From contig QCBN01000005.1 of the NCBI GenBank assembly GCA_003281585.1, positions 1-64,000 on the forward strand: DNA of 64,000 bases. Direction: 5' to 3'. Under the pieces are notes generated by a model that searched no databases, was not told the origin of the DNA, and saw only the letters and a program-made list of their open reading frames with translations. The translations under genes and the position numbers were made by a program. Positions 43,422 to 53,437 of the stretch are shown here, in pieces. The stretch is from Prochlorococcus sp. AG-347-I15 (GTDB lineage Bacteria; Cyanobacteriota; Cyanobacteriia; PCC-6307; Cyanobiaceae). Numbering within the stretch: position 1 is the stretch's first letter; each line of letters begins with the position of its first letter.

Positions 43422-45059
43422 TTATAAAACAATTGGTTCGACTCCACTAACAACGGGGGCAACTTTGTTTAAATTTAATTGATTATTATCTTCAACAAAT
43501 TGATTTAGATTCCATTCATTTTTAAAAAGAATAACTGGCCTATTCCAACAATCTTTAACTATTTTACAATTAAATATTCTGCCTAAATTTTCAATAGCTG
43601 GCCATCCATCAGAAACCCATCTAGCCAATTGATATGGCATTGATTCAAGATTTGCATCTACACCATATTCATTTTTTAATCTGTGAGTTACAACTTCCAA
43701 CTGCAATTGACCAACAGCTGCGAGTATAGGGTCTCTTTTACTCTCATCAAAGTCATAAAGAATCTGAACAGCGCCTTCTTCACGAAGTTCATTCACACCC
43801 TTTCTAAAGTTTTTAAATGCTGATGGATTTGGATTTCTTAACCAGCTGAATATTTCAGGACTAAAGGATGGTATACCTTCGTACTCAAGATGAGTTCCAG
43901 TATAAAGAGTATCTCCAATAGAAAACATACCTGGATTATTCAAGCCAATAACATCCCCAGGATAGGCATCATCAACTACTTCTCTATCTTGACCAAATAT
44001 TTTTTGTGGTCTTGACAATCTAATTGTTTTCCCAGTTCTGGAATGTTTAACTGACATATCCTTTTCAAACTTTCCGCTACAAACTCTTATGAAAGCAACC
44101 CTATCTCTATGTTTTGGATCCATATTTGCCTGTAGCTTAAAAACAAACCCACTAAATTCATCACACGCAGGTTCAATATCCCCTTGATTACTATTTCTTG
44201 AAGTTGGCTTTTGAGCCATTTTTAAAAAGCTATCTAAAAATGGTCTTACACCAAAATTAGTCATGGCAGATCCGAAGAAAACAGGGGTTAAAAGGCCATT
44301 AAAAACTTTTTCTTTTTCAAATTTCGATCCTGCCTCATCAAGGACTTCCAATTCTTCAAGTGAGTTTTCAAGTAAATCTCTCTCTACATATTTTGATAGC
44401 TCTTTATCTTCAAGACTTAATCTTTTCTCATTCGATTGTCTCCCTCTTACGGCTTTATCAAATAAAATTACTTCTCTCGAAAATCTATCAATAACTCCTC
44501 TAAATTCCTCTCCACTCCCAATTGGCCAATTAATAGGTAAGGTATTTAATCCAAGTTCTGATTCAATTTCATCAAGTAAAGAAAATGGCTCTCTTCCTGG
44601 CCTATCCATTTTATTAATGAAAGTAAATATTGGTATTTTTCGCATCTTGCAGACTTCAAACAATTTTCTAGTTTGTGGTTCTAGTCCTTTAGCAGCATCT
44701 TCTAACATAACTGCATTATCAGCAGCAGCTAATGTTCTATAAGTATCTTCAGAGAAATCTTGGTGGCCTGGTGTATCTAATAGATTGATTACTGATCTTT
44801 CATATTCAAATTGCAGTACAGTTGATGTAATAGAAATACCTCTTTGTTTTTCAAGTTCCATCCAGTCTGACGTAGCTTTTCTTTGATTACCCCTAGCCTT
44901 TACTGCTCCTGCTTGTTGAATAGCACCTCCATATAAAAGGAGCTTCTCAGTAAGAGTAGTTTTCCCTGCATCTGGATGTGAAATAATGGCAAAATTTCTC
45001 CTTTTATTTACCGCATCTAGTATGTCTTTATTATTTAAAATTTTAGTACCTAAGTTCAT
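43422..45059 (-). CDS. prfC: Peptide chain release factor 3 (PrfC/RF3)
   Basis: A 545-aa translational GTPase. G1 [10 protein letters not shown]3 DTPGHQDF, G4 NKMD, followed by domain II and a C-terminal RF3 region. Recycles RF1/RF2 after termination. Normal length. Single gene on the minus strand, 31 bp from the methyltransferase gene upstream. Confidence 0.95.
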   Translation of the reverse strand: MNLGTKILNNKDILDAVNKRRNFAIISHPDAGKTTLTEKLLLYGGAIQQAGAVKARGNQRKATSDWMELEKQRGISITSTVLQFEYERSVINLLDTPGHQDFSEDTYRTLAAADNAVMLEDAAKGLEPQTRKLFEVCKMRKIPIFTFINKMDRPGREPFSLLDEIESELGLNTLPINWPIGSGEEFRGVIDRFSREVILFDKAVRGRQSNEKRLSLEDKELSKYVERDLLENSLEELEVLDEAGSKFEKEKVFNGLLTPVFFGSAMTNFGVRPFLDSFLKMAQKPTSRNSNQGDIEPACDEFSGFVFKLQANMDPKHRDRVAFIRVCSGKFEKDMSVKHSRTGKTIRLSRPQKIFGQDREVVDDAYPGDVIGLNNPGMFSIGDTLYTGTHLEYEGIPSFSPEIFSWLRNPNPSAFKNFRKGVNELREEGAVQILYDFDESKRDPILAAVGQLQLEVVTHRLKNEYGVDANLESMPYQLARWVSDGWPAIENLGRIFNCKIVKDCWNRPVILFKNEWNLNQFVEDNNQLNLNKVAPVVSGVEPIVL

Positions 45060-45090
45060 CTATATAATATAAAGCCCTTTCAATTAGTTC

Positions 45091-45786
45091 TTAAACATTA
45101 CCATAGACTATTAAATATTTATCACTGTCTTCAAACACATCTAAAGAAGGTAAATCGTTCTTTAAAATAAAATCCTTTAACTCTCTCAAAGTATAAGATG
45201 CTCTTAAAGATGCATAAAAATCATTCGTTAAAATCTCATTATATTTTGTTGCACATTGCGCTTTAAGTTCTAAAGCAGACTTTTCATCCAAAGGCCTTAT
45301 TAAGTCCTTGTGAAAATTTATAGTGATATTACAAGATAGACTTCTTATGGTATTAAAGAAATCATCAAGATGTGTGATGTGATGAATCAAACTATTGCTT
45401 ACAAGTAAACTAATTTTTTTATTAAGAAAAGAATTAGTTAATTTAATGTCTTTGATGTCAGAACAAATGTAGCGTAAATTTTTAAATTGTTTTTTATTAG
45501 TAGAAATCTCTTTGTTACGTTCTGCTCTCAAAATCATCTCTTTTGAACCATCTATTCCAACTACTTCAGTATTAGGCCATTTTACTGCTAACTTCTCAGA
45601 AATATTTCCAGGGCCGCATCCTAAATCAACTATTAAATCTTTCTCACTTAAAAAGATATTTCTTTTCAAAAGATAATGATTAATCTGATTTATTAGATTA
45701 ACTTCCCCTTCTGAAAAATCAGCTTCGTCATAAGAAATGACCTGTTCTTTTTTTTTCATTAATTCAGGTTCAGGTATTCTTTCCAT
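45091..45786 (-). CDS. Class I SAM-dependent methyltransferase
   Basis: 231 aa. Motif I VDLGCGPGNISEKL, acidic loop VGIDGSKEMI and post-motif SNSLIHHI. Small-molecule or lipid target unknown. It lies upstream of prfC on the same strand and is divergent from nrdJ. Confidence 0.78.
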   Translation of the reverse strand: MERIPEPELMKKKEQVISYDEADFSEGEVNLINQINHYLLKRNIFLSEKDLIVDLGCGPGNISEKLAVKWPNTEVVGIDGSKEMILRAERNKEISTNKKQFKNLRYICSDIKDIKLTNSFLNKKISLLVSNSLIHHITHLDDFFNTIRSLSCNITINFHKDLIRPLDEKSALELKAQCATKYNEILTNDFYASLRASYTLRELKDFILKNDLPSLDVFEDSDKYLIVYGNV

Positions 45787-45917
45787 ATTATTTCCTAAAC
45801 AAAGATTTCATAATAAACATAATTCTACACAAACCGTTAAATAGTGGTAAGAATGGTTGCAGACGCCACAGGTAGAGTTATTCTTCCAGTACGGGTTATT
45901 TACATACGTTTTTTATC

Positions 45918-48251
45918 GTGACTGTTGCACCAAATAAAGCTTCTTCTGAGAGCAATTCCAATAATCTTAAAAAAGATGATTTTCCCAAGACTGCGCCAGC
46001 TGCTTATCCAGTCTTTTTTAGATCTTACAGTAGGAAAACTTCCTCTGGCAAAAGGGAGAGCTGGAGCGAAGTTGGTGAAAGAAATTTAACGGGCTTAAAA
46101 GAATTAGGAAAACTTTCTGATGAAGAATTGATCCTAATGAGAGAAATGCAAAGTAACCAAAAAGCACAACCTTCAGGAAGATGGTTATGGATTGGAGGAA
46201 CTCCTTGGATTAATAAGAACCAAAATTTCTCAGGAGCTTACAACTGTACTTCAACAAATTTAATTGATTGGGAAGCATTCGCTTTGATGATGGACTTAGC
46301 AATGATGGGTTGCGGGACAGGTGCAATAATTGAGCCACATTTTATCAATAATCTACCTACTGTAATTAACAAAATAAATATTAAATCAGTAAGTGAAGTT
46401 GGAATAACTCCTAAATATCAAAGAGAAGAAAAGTCATCATTAGAAATCAAAGGAAAAGATCTTCACATTAAAGTTGGAGATAGCAGAAGAGGCTGGGTAG
46501 ATAGTTATAAATATCTTCTTGAGGCATCGAGTAACGAAAGTCTTGAAAGAGAAATTGATGTTTATATAAATTTGGAAGATATAAGACCTGCTGGAGAATC
46601 ATTAAAAGGGTTTGGAGGTATGGCAAATCCTATTAAATTGAAAGATCTCTACTCTAGAGTCGCATCTCTTCTTGGAAAGGCCATTGGTAGAAAGTTAAGT
46701 ACCGTAGAGTGTTGCTTATTAATTGATGAAGCAGCTGTAACCATCGTTGCTGGGAATATAAGAAGAAGTGCTGGAATGAGACAATTTTCTTCAGATGATA
46801 AGCAGGCGGCTTCCGCAAAAGAAAACCTATGGAGTCAAGATGAGAATGGTAACTGGAGAATAGATCCTGAAAAAGATGCCCTTAGGATGGCTAACCATAC
46901 AAGGGTTTACCATACAAAACCCTCTTACCAAACTGTTTTGGATGCTGTCACAAAACAATTCCATTCAGGTGAGGGTGCTATTCAATTTGCTCCAGAAGCA
47001 ATAGCAAGGTCAAATGCAGATATTCTCAAAGATGATGAACTGAGAAAGGAATTTATTGAGATCTATTCAGAACAAGGTAAGGATGAAGCGAGAAATTGGA
47101 TAAATATTAGTTATGGACCATTTTCTGAAGAAGAGCTTGATCATAGGATGAGCAGATATGGGCTTAACCCTTGTGGGGAGATCTTGGGAAATGATTTCCA
47201 TTGCAATTTGGCTGAAGTTCATTTAAATCAGATTGATCCCGAAAATTTTGAAGAGCAAAAAAAGGCTTTTAAAGCAGCAGCTCTCTCTGTAGCATGTTTA
47301 CTTAATCATGAATTTGAAGTTGAGCGTTATAGAAAAAGTAGAGAATTTGACCCTATTGTTGGGGTAAGTTTCACTGGATTATTTGATTTCTGTGTCCATG
47401 CATTTGGGACCCCATGGTTGAAGTGGTGGGAAGCGGGAAGACCAGATAGTGCGGAAGGAAATTCTTTCAAAGAGAAGGAAGCTAAATTCTTAGATTCTTG
47501 GAGAAAAATAGTAAAAGAAACTGTTTGGGAATATTGTGATAAACATAATCTAAGAAGACCAAATAGATGTACAACTGTTCAACCAGCTGGGACTAAAAGT
47601 CTTCTTACTGGAGCTGCTCCAGGATGGCATCCACCAAAAGCACAAAGATTTATAAGAAGAATAACTTTCAGAAAAAATGATCCAATTGCTTTAGCTTGCA
47701 TGGATTATGGTTATTCTGTTGTTCCTTCTCAATCTGATAAAGATGAAAATGGCTGCTTGCTTGATAATCCATTTGACCCAAGATGTACAGAATGGTTGGT
47801 TGAAATCCCTACAGAAGTTAGCTGGGCGAATATAGAGGGTGCAGACCAAATAGACATCAATAATTTCTCAGCATTAGCTCAATTTGATTTTTATATGCAA
47901 GTGCAGAAATTTTACACAGAGCATAACACCTCTGCAACCGTAGAATTTAGAGAAAATGAAATCGAGGATTTAGCGAAGGCTATCCATAGTGCAATAGAAA
48001 ATAATGAAGGCTATATTTCGGCAGCTTTACTAGCTCGATTTAGTGCTAACGCAACTTTCCCGAGATTGCCTTTTGAACCAATAAGTAAAGAGGAATATAT
48101 ATCATTGCAAAATAAAGTAATCGAAAGAAAAGTTAATAATGATTTCTTTGACGCTCTCAATAAATATGATGTTGGAGAACTATCTGAAGCGGGGCCAGCA
48201 GGATGCGATTCAGATAAGTGCCTGCTTCCTTTGGCCAAACCAAAAGATTAA
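45918..48251 (+). CDS. nrdJ: Adenosylcobalamin-dependent ribonucleotide reductase (class II, NrdJ)
   Basis: 777 aa; makes dNTPs with a cobalamin-generated thiyl radical. Motifs are NCTSTNL, GNIRRSAG, NPCGEI (with the two active-site Cys), the TVQPAGTKS region, and a C-terminal CDSDKCLLP pair for re-reduction. GTG start within TCGTGACTG. A 22-codon ATG ORF (45853-45921) overlaps this start by 4 bp and may be a leader peptide or chance. This gene matches the cobalamin dependence of picocyanobacteria. Confidence 0.95.
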   Translation: MTVAPNKASSESNSNNLKKDDFPKTAPAAYPVFFRSYSRKTSSGKRESWSEVGERNLTGLKELGKLSDEELILMREMQSNQKAQPSGRWLWIGGTPWINKNQNFSGAYNCTSTNLIDWEAFALMMDLAMMGCGTGAIIEPHFINNLPTVINKINIKSVSEVGITPKYQREEKSSLEIKGKDLHIKVGDSRRGWVDSYKYLLEASSNESLEREIDVYINLEDIRPAGESLKGFGGMANPIKLKDLYSRVASLLGKAIGRKLSTVECCLLIDEAAVTIVAGNIRRSAGMRQFSSDDKQAASAKENLWSQDENGNWRIDPEKDALRMANHTRVYHTKPSYQTVLDAVTKQFHSGEGAIQFAPEAIARSNADILKDDELRKEFIEIYSEQGKDEARNWINISYGPFSEEELDHRMSRYGLNPCGEILGNDFHCNLAEVHLNQIDPENFEEQKKAFKAAALSVACLLNHEFEVERYRKSREFDPIVGVSFTGLFDFCVHAFGTPWLKWWEAGRPDSAEGNSFKEKEAKFLDSWRKIVKETVWEYCDKHNLRRPNRCTTVQPAGTKSLLTGAAPGWHPPKAQRFIRRITFRKNDPIALACMDYGYSVVPSQSDKDENGCLLDNPFDPRCTEWLVEIPTEVSWANIEGADQIDINNFSALAQFDFYMQVQKFYTEHNTSATVEFRENEIEDLAKAIHSAIENNEGYISAALLARFSANATFPRLPFEPISKEEYISLQNKVIERKVNNDFFDALNKYDVGELSEAGPAGCDSDKCLLPLAKPKD

Positions 48252-48338
48252 ATTTTAAATTATTTGTAAAAAAAAATATAAAATAGTTTTTAAAAATTTA
48301 ATTTATGGCTAGTTCTTAAATAAGGAAATAAATTATTT

Positions 48339-48605
48339 ATGACATTAAGTTTAAATATTGGGAACTTATTTAATGATTCCTCTAGTCATGCTTTAGTGGA
48401 TGAGCTAAGAAAAAGAACAACAGAAGAGGAAATATTAGACTTTGAAGCAAAATTTAACTCCAAAAATGAAAAAAATCTACACATATATATATGTAGATTT
48501 CTAAAGAATAGATCAATATCTAGGGGACTTGCCTCTAAATGGTTAATAACAATAATTAAAAACAAAGAATCAAAAATTAATGCTTTGCAAAAATTAAATA
48601 ATTAA
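48339..48605 (+). CDS. Small helical protein, 88 aa
   Basis: Begins MTLSLNIGNLFNDSSS; contains LVDELRKRTTEEEILDFEAKF and a basic C-terminus. Soluble. The DNA includes a 9-bp palindromic hairpin (ATCTACACATATATATATGTAGAT). Convergent with the 64-aa membrane protein. No family recognised. Confidence 0.5.
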   Translation: MTLSLNIGNLFNDSSSHALVDELRKRTTEEEILDFEAKFNSKNEKNLHIYICRFLKNRSISRGLASKWLITIIKNKESKINALQKLNN

Positions 48606-48796
48606 GTAAGTGCTGAAAGTTTCCATAAAGCAATTCCAAAAATTGAGAATCCCATAATAAAAGTAAAAGCTAAAGCATTTACCAATTGAACCTTATCATT
48701 CATTCTGTTTGCGAATGGTAGTAATTGAGCAAATAATGGAGTCTCTTCAACTATTGCAGATTTTTTTACTGTAGGTTTTTTGCTTCTAGAAAACAT
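48602..48796 (-). CDS. Single-pass membrane protein, 64 aa (Hli-like layout)
   Basis: A basic N-terminus (FSRSKKPTVKK), a polar middle (LPFANRMNDKVQLVNAL), then one helix (AFTFIMGFSIFGIALWKL). The layout resembles Hli/LHC-like one-helix proteins, but the ExxNGRxAM motif is absent. An assignment to that superfamily is not supported by residues; function unknown. Confidence 0.5.
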   Translation of the reverse strand: MFSRSKKPTVKKSAIVEETPLFAQLLPFANRMNDKVQLVNALAFTFIMGFSIFGIALWKLSALT

Positions 48797-49007
48797 AAAA
48801 CAAATTTTATAATCTTAAGAATTTTACATTTAAATGTTCATTAAATAAAAAATACTTCCTAAAAACGAACAAAATGTAACCTGTCATTAATCACATTAGA
48901 CTAAAAATTAATTTTTTTATCAAAAGCCTAATCTATCCGAAATATTTTAAGTTTATTTATTAAAATCCTAGACAAATAATTTTATTGGATGTTACTATTA
49001 ATTTGTA

Positions 49008-49101
49008 GCAACCGCTACCAAAACGTTCAACTTGCATTTAGCAAGCCGCAAATCGACTTAAGCCAAGGAACGGGGACTTAAGCGAAACCGGAGCTCAAAA
49101 A
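49008..49101 (+). promoter_or_regulatory. Candidate glutamine riboswitch (downstream-peptide motif)
   Basis: A GC-richer, highly structured leader ends at the ATG of a 33-aa peptide gene. Visible pairings: GTAGC/GCTAC; CTTGC/GCAAG right after the conserved CGTTCA; a long-range CGTTC/GAACG; and two CTTAAG copies that can pair. CGUUCA followed by a hairpin, before a short peptide gene in marine picocyanobacteria, is the setting of the downstream-peptide (glutamine-II) RNA. No exact covariance check was possible. Confidence 0.5.
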
Positions 49102-49203
49102 ATGACTCTAATCTACAGAGGACAAAAGTACATCCAGAACAAAGAAGCAGCTAAGAAGCAGCATAACGAACTAACTTATAGGGGCAAAACTTATACAAGC
49201 TAG
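49102..49203 (+). CDS. Short peptide with two YRG motifs (DUF4278-like), 33 aa
   Basis: MTLIYRGQKYIQNKEAAKK continues to LTYRGKTYTS. The doubled 'L-YRG-x-Y' matches the core of DUF4278, a small cyanobacterial family. It follows the candidate riboswitch directly and is ended by a strong terminator 19 bp later, making a self-contained regulated unit. Function unknown; a glutamine-controlled regulator of nitrogen metabolism is a reasonable guess. Confidence 0.7.
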   Translation: MTLIYRGQKYIQNKEAAKKQHNELTYRGKTYTS

Positions 49204-49221
49204 TTCATTTATCTGATAAAT

Positions 49222-49252
49222 AAAAAAAGCCACTCAAAGTGGCTTTTTTTAT
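49222..49252 (+). terminator. Rho-independent terminator
   Basis: AAAAAGCCACT-CAA-AGTGGCTTTTTTT: a 10-bp stem with a tight loop and seven T residues. The clearest terminator of the window. Confidence 0.9.
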
Positions 49253-49469
49253 TATCTAATGTTTGACCTAATAAATTGAGCACATTTATTTCCTAATGAT
49301 CAATTCACAAGATGTTTCTAATTCAAAATGTATATTTAATCTCATAAATATATCTTTTAGAAACTTCTTGTAAAAACAATATCTAAAATCCCTAGAGAGA
49401 TAATTACTTTATACATTATTTCAAACATTCTACCAATATGATTTAATAGCAAATATAAATTTGATAAGT

Positions 49470-49619
49470 ATGGCAGACCAGAAACCCTTGTTTAAAGCAC
49501 CTTATGACATAAAAGATGTAAGTGCACTTTTCGCTATAGTTGCTTTTGTTTTAATAATCGCAGCCATAATTGGTAACAACTTATTTGGTTTATTTCAATC
49601 AAACGTTAATTTTGGTTAA
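49470..49619 (+). CDS. Single-pass membrane micro-protein, 49 aa
   Basis: ATG start; MADQKPLFKAPYDIKDVSAL then one span (FAIVAFVLIIAAIIGNNLF) and a polar end. Well-formed topology, with its own 266-bp leader after the terminator. It precedes wecB by 54 bp. No named family. Confidence 0.55.
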   Translation: MADQKPLFKAPYDIKDVSALFAIVAFVLIIAAIIGNNLFGLFQSNVNFG

Positions 49620-49673
49620 TTTATTTAAAGGGATATTTTAAGGTAAAATTAGTAATATTTTAAATTTCAGACT

Positions 49674-50798
49674 TTGAGAATTTTAACAACCATAGGAACC
49701 AGGCCTGAAGCAATAAAAATGTATCCTGTTATAAATCTTCTTAATCAAGACAAAGATATTGAACACAAAATTTGTATAAGTGGACAACATGAAGATTTAA
49801 TCAATCAAATGCTTGAGATTTTTAAATTAAAAGCTGATTATAAACTTGAAGTAATGCAGGATAAGCAGCCAATAGAAGAATTATTTGGAAAAATAATTAG
49901 AGAAATATCATTAATAATTGAAAAATATAATCCTAATCTTATAGTCGTCCATGGAGATACACTTACAACTTTTGCCACGACCATAGCAGGTTTTTTTAAA
50001 AAAATTGATGTTGCGCATGTTGAAGCAGGCTTAAGAACTAATAATATTTATTCTCCTTGGCCCGAAGAGGCCAATAGACGGTTAACAGCAGTTCTAGCTA
50101 AATACCATTTCGCTCCCACTGAAAAGTCATCGCAAAATTTAATTAAAGAAGGTATTAATCCCGAAAGAATTTTAGTAACTGGCAATACAATTGTAGATAT
50201 GGTTAATAAGGTTACTAGGGAAATAGAAGTTAAAGGGAAAGATACAGGGGTTTTTAAAAAACTTGATTTTATTAATGAAAATAAAAAAATAATTTTAGTT
50301 ACTTGTCATAGAAGAGAGAATATAGGTGAAGGCATTAAAAATATTTGCAAAGCAATAATTAGAATTTCTCAACTCAAAATGAACTTAGAAATTATAATTC
50401 CAGTCCACCATAATCCCTATATCAAAAATACTATTGTTGAATACTTAGGCAATAAAAATAACATTAACTTAATAGAACCATTAGATTACTTCTCCTTCGT
50501 AAATCTTATGTATCAATCAACGCTTATTCTTACAGATTCTGGGGGAATTCAAGAAGAAATATTTACTTTAAAAAAACCAGCTCTGATTTTAAGAGAAAGC
50601 AGCGAAAGGGAAGAAATTGAAAAGTATGAATCAGTTAAGTTGGTAGGAGCCTCAGAGGAAATAATTTTTAATAAGGCATTCGAAATGCTTTCAAATATTG
50701 AAAAATATAGAAATAGTTTCCCTGTAAAAAATCCTTATGGTGATGGCAAGGCCTCCGAACGAATACATGATTTCTTAAAAAAATTAAGATATAACTAG
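49674..50798 (+). CDS. wecB: UDP-N-acetylglucosamine 2-epimerase WecB
   Basis: 374 aa; interconverts UDP-GlcNAc and UDP-ManNAc. TTG start giving MRILTTIGTRPEAIKMYPV. Family motifs VHGDTLTTFA, HVEAGLRT, PEEANRR, TCHRREN and TDSGGIQEE with the UDP-binding residues. First gene of the polysaccharide island; with WecC it makes UDP-ManNAcA. Confidence 0.93.
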   Translation: MRILTTIGTRPEAIKMYPVINLLNQDKDIEHKICISGQHEDLINQMLEIFKLKADYKLEVMQDKQPIEELFGKIIREISLIIEKYNPNLIVVHGDTLTTFATTIAGFFKKIDVAHVEAGLRTNNIYSPWPEEANRRLTAVLAKYHFAPTEKSSQNLIKEGINPERILVTGNTIVDMVNKVTREIEVKGKDTGVFKKLDFINENKKIILVTCHRRENIGEGIKNICKAIIRISQLKMNLEIIIPVHHNPYIKNTIVEYLGNKNNINLIEPLDYFSFVNLMYQSTLILTDSGGIQEEIFTLKKPALILRESSEREEIEKYESVKLVGASEEIIFNKAFEMLSNIEKYRNSFPVKNPYGDGKASERIHDFLKKLRYN

Positions 50799-50799
50799 C

Positions 50800-52365
50800 A
50801 TGTTAAAAAAAGAATACAAAGAGAATTTACAAAGCAAAGCAAATTCCCTTGTGAAAAGTGGATTTTTTTCATTAACAATATCTCTTAAAGAAAAAATTTA
50901 CAAAAAAACTAAAGAAATATCTGATTTAATTGATCTACTTGAATTATGTTTACTAAACGTCACTAAAACAAAACTTGCTAATAAAAATTTTCTAGAAAAA
51001 ATAATAAATCAAACTACTAAAGATAGACAGAAAATGATAATTTCTGAATATTTAGCTATGTGCACTTTATTAGATATTTATTTAAGTCCATTGAAGGTTA
51101 AAGAGAGAACCCCAAAAAATAGAAGAAAAATTAAACTTCTAGTGATTTTACATAATTCACTTCCTTACTCAAATGGAGGTTATGCTATCAGGGCCGATGG
51201 GATTCTTACTGCATTAGAGGATAAAGGATTTGAAATCATAGCCTATACAAGACCTGGTTACCCTCTGGCAGACCAATCTTCATCATTTCAAGTTAAGGAA
51301 AATGATCTGATAGAAAATAAATCAAAAATTGACTATAAAAAAATAAAGACCCAAGTAAAAAGAATACATGCTGGGAGTCCATTTATTTATATGCTTGAAT
51401 CATATAATAAATATTGCCAAATAATAAATAAACATAATCCAGACATTATTTATGGACGCTCAACATTTTTAATTTCTTTCCCTGCCCTTTTAGCAGCAAG
51501 AAAAAATAACTTACCATTTAGCTATGAAGTTTCTGGGCTATGGGAGTTGGTTTACCAGTCTCGATTAAATACCTCAAATAAGAAAAGAAATAATAAATTA
51601 AAATCATCAATACTTCAAACCACAAGGCTTGAAACCCTTACTGCAAATAAATCAGATAAAGTTTTTACTCTAAATAAATCCATGCAAAAAATTATTATTG
51701 ATAGAGGAGTAGATAAAGAAAAAGTCTTTTTAGCTCCAAATTCTGGTGATACAAATTTTTCGAAAAAATTTAACTTAGTAAATTCTCTTAATAAAGATAA
51801 AACAATATTCAGATTTGGTTATATAGGATCATTTCAATTTTATGAAGGATTAGATGATTTAATTAAAGCATTTGATCTTTTAGATAAGTCTAAATACAAA
51901 TATAGAATCGAACTTTTACTTGTGGGGGATGGTCCCTGTATGGATGAAATAAAGCAATGTCTAGAAAATTCTAACAGCAAACAATCTATAGTATTAACTG
52001 GGAGAGTAGATAGAGTTAAAGTAATCGAGTATTACAAATTGATTGATATTTGCATTTATCCGAGAAAATCAAATACCGTCACTGAAGCTGTATCACCAGT
52101 AAAACCACTTGAATCAATGGCTATAGGGATTCCAATAATTGCGTCAAGTGTTAATCCCCTAAAAGAAATTTGCGAGTCCGAAAGAGGAATAGTTTTCGAG
52201 AAAAATAATATTGATGATTTAGTTAAAAAACTAGCCTACTCTATAGAAAATCATGAAAAATTAAAAATTAACGCAGAAAATGCTAAAGAATGGATTAAAA
52301 AAAATAGAAATTGGGCAAAGATAACTGAAGTTATCTCAAATGAATTGTACACTTTAATTAAATAA
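50800..52365 (+). CDS. GT4-type glycosyltransferase
   Basis: 521 aa. The GT-B acceptor half starts LVILHNSLPYSNGGYAIRA (about 107-125), and the donor half has GYIGSFQFYEGLDDL, LVGDGPCMDEI, YPRKSNTVTEAVSPVKPLE and SSVNPLKEI. An extra 100-residue helical N-terminus precedes it. It is a clear paralogue of the C-terminal domain of the protein at 56615-58936. Sugar specificity unknown. Confidence 0.88.
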   Translation: MLKKEYKENLQSKANSLVKSGFFSLTISLKEKIYKKTKEISDLIDLLELCLLNVTKTKLANKNFLEKIINQTTKDRQKMIISEYLAMCTLLDIYLSPLKVKERTPKNRRKIKLLVILHNSLPYSNGGYAIRADGILTALEDKGFEIIAYTRPGYPLADQSSSFQVKENDLIENKSKIDYKKIKTQVKRIHAGSPFIYMLESYNKYCQIINKHNPDIIYGRSTFLISFPALLAARKNNLPFSYEVSGLWELVYQSRLNTSNKKRNNKLKSSILQTTRLETLTANKSDKVFTLNKSMQKIIIDRGVDKEKVFLAPNSGDTNFSKKFNLVNSLNKDKTIFRFGYIGSFQFYEGLDDLIKAFDLLDKSKYKYRIELLLVGDGPCMDEIKQCLENSNSKQSIVLTGRVDRVKVIEYYKLIDICIYPRKSNTVTEAVSPVKPLESMAIGIPIIASSVNPLKEICESERGIVFEKNNIDDLVKKLAYSIENHEKLKINAENAKEWIKKNRNWAKITEVISNELYTLIK

Positions 52366-52367
52366 TT

Positions 52368-53435
52368 ATGTTTATTAATACTATTCAACTAAAAAACATC
52401 AATTTAACTCCAGAAAATAAAAAATTTAAAACTAGACGTGAATTATGGAAGGCAGAAACAGAAGGAATAACTTTGTCAGAAATTCAAGCTAGAGAAAAAA
52501 TCAGCTACCCTCTTCATGAATATCAAAGGCAACAATATATTTTAGATAGAATAAAAAAGTATGAACCAAAGAAAATACTAGAAATTGGCCCTGGCCGCTG
52601 TGTATTAGCAGGTTTAATTGCAGAGCAACTTAAATACCAAGATTTAACACTTGTCGATATAACTGATATCAAGAAAAGAGTTCAATCTATTCCATGGTTA
52701 AAGAATAAAGTCTCTACAAAGATATGCTCAGTTACCGAGCTACCTTATAAAAATAAAGAATTTGATCTCATAATCGCTGCTGAGATATTAGAACATATAC
52801 CACTTGAATATTTTAAAATTGGATTAAAAGAAATCAGGAGAGTATCAAAAAATTATATTATTACTATTCCTTTCTCGGAGAAAGAACCCATATACAAAGG
52901 ACATAAAATAAGGTTTCCTATTGATGCCATTAAAGAACATTTCCCTAAGGAAAAAAAGACTATTTTAATTAAGCCCAGGGGTTGCGATGTAATTTCCTTA
53001 GAGTCATCAAAAAATGGAAATTTTAATAATTTAGTCTTTCAAAATGAGAAAAAACGTGGAAAAGATTATGAAATAATTAAGACTATAAATCTGCTAGAAT
53101 ATTTTTTCAGCAAATTAAATTATCACTCTTCAAATTTTTTAAAAAAAGTTGGAATAAAAAAACTAACATCTAAATTTATTTCTAGACTTTCAAAAAATAT
53201 AAAAAAATTATTTAGGAAATTAATTGGGAAATTTATTTCTAGACTTTTTAAAAATATTAAAAGGCTATTAAAGAAATTAATTGGGAAATTTATTTCTAGA
53301 CTTTTTAAAAATATTAAAAGGCTATTAAAGAAATTAATTGGGAAATTTATTTCTAGACTTTTTAAAAATATTAAAAAATTTTATAGTAAGTTTATGTGTA
53401 AATTTAAAAAAATATTAAAATCTTTTCTTAATTAA
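52368..53435 (+). CDS. SAM-dependent methyltransferase with C-terminal cationic tandem repeats
   Basis: 355 aa. The N-terminal part (about 55-180) is a class I methyltransferase: ILEIGPGRCVLAG, LVDITD, AAEILEHIP and YIITIPFSEKE. Residues about 265-340 are four 19-residue repeats (KLIGKFISRLFKNIKRLLK type) encoded by 57-bp tandem DNA repeats. The repeats are Lys/Arg-rich and amphipathic, suited to lying on a membrane or binding acidic polymer. The start lies 2 bp after the previous gene. Target unknown. Confidence 0.8.
   Translation: MFINTIQLKNINLTPENKKFKTRRELWKAETEGITLSEIQAREKISYPLHEYQRQQYILDRIKKYEPKKILEIGPGRCVLAGLIAEQLKYQDLTLVDITDIKKRVQSIPWLKNKVSTKICSVTELPYKNKEFDLIIAAEILEHIPLEYFKIGLKEIRRVSKNYIITIPFSEKEPIYKGHKIRFPIDAIKEHFPKEKKTILIKPRGCDVISLESSKNGNFNNLVFQNEKKRGKDYEIIKTINLLEYFFSKLNYHSSNFLKKVGIKKLTSKFISRLSKNIKKLFRKLIGKFISRLFKNIKRLLKKLIGKFISRLFKNIKRLLKKLIGKFISRLFKNIKKFYSKFMCKFKKILKSFLN
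53160..53387 (+). repeat. Four tandem 57-bp repeats in the methyltransferase gene
   Basis: Copies start at 53160, 53217, 53274 and 53331. Copies 2 and 3 appear identical and copy 4 nearly so; copy 1 is diverged. They encode the 19-residue cationic repeat. Such near-identity indicates recent slippage expansion. Confidence 0.9.
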
Positions 53436-53437
53436 AA

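Noticed and set aside
44263..44742. 159-codon plus-strand ORF inside prfC
   Set aside because: Shadow frame of the RF3 GTPase.
45853..45921. Cobalamin riboswitch or leader peptide before nrdJ
   Set aside because: GACGCCACAGG only loosely resembles a B12 box, the leader is too short for the full riboswitch, and the 22-codon ORF has no other support.
48602..48796. High-light-inducible protein assignment for the 64-aa membrane protein
   Set aside because: The ExxNGRxAM chlorophyll-binding motif is missing.
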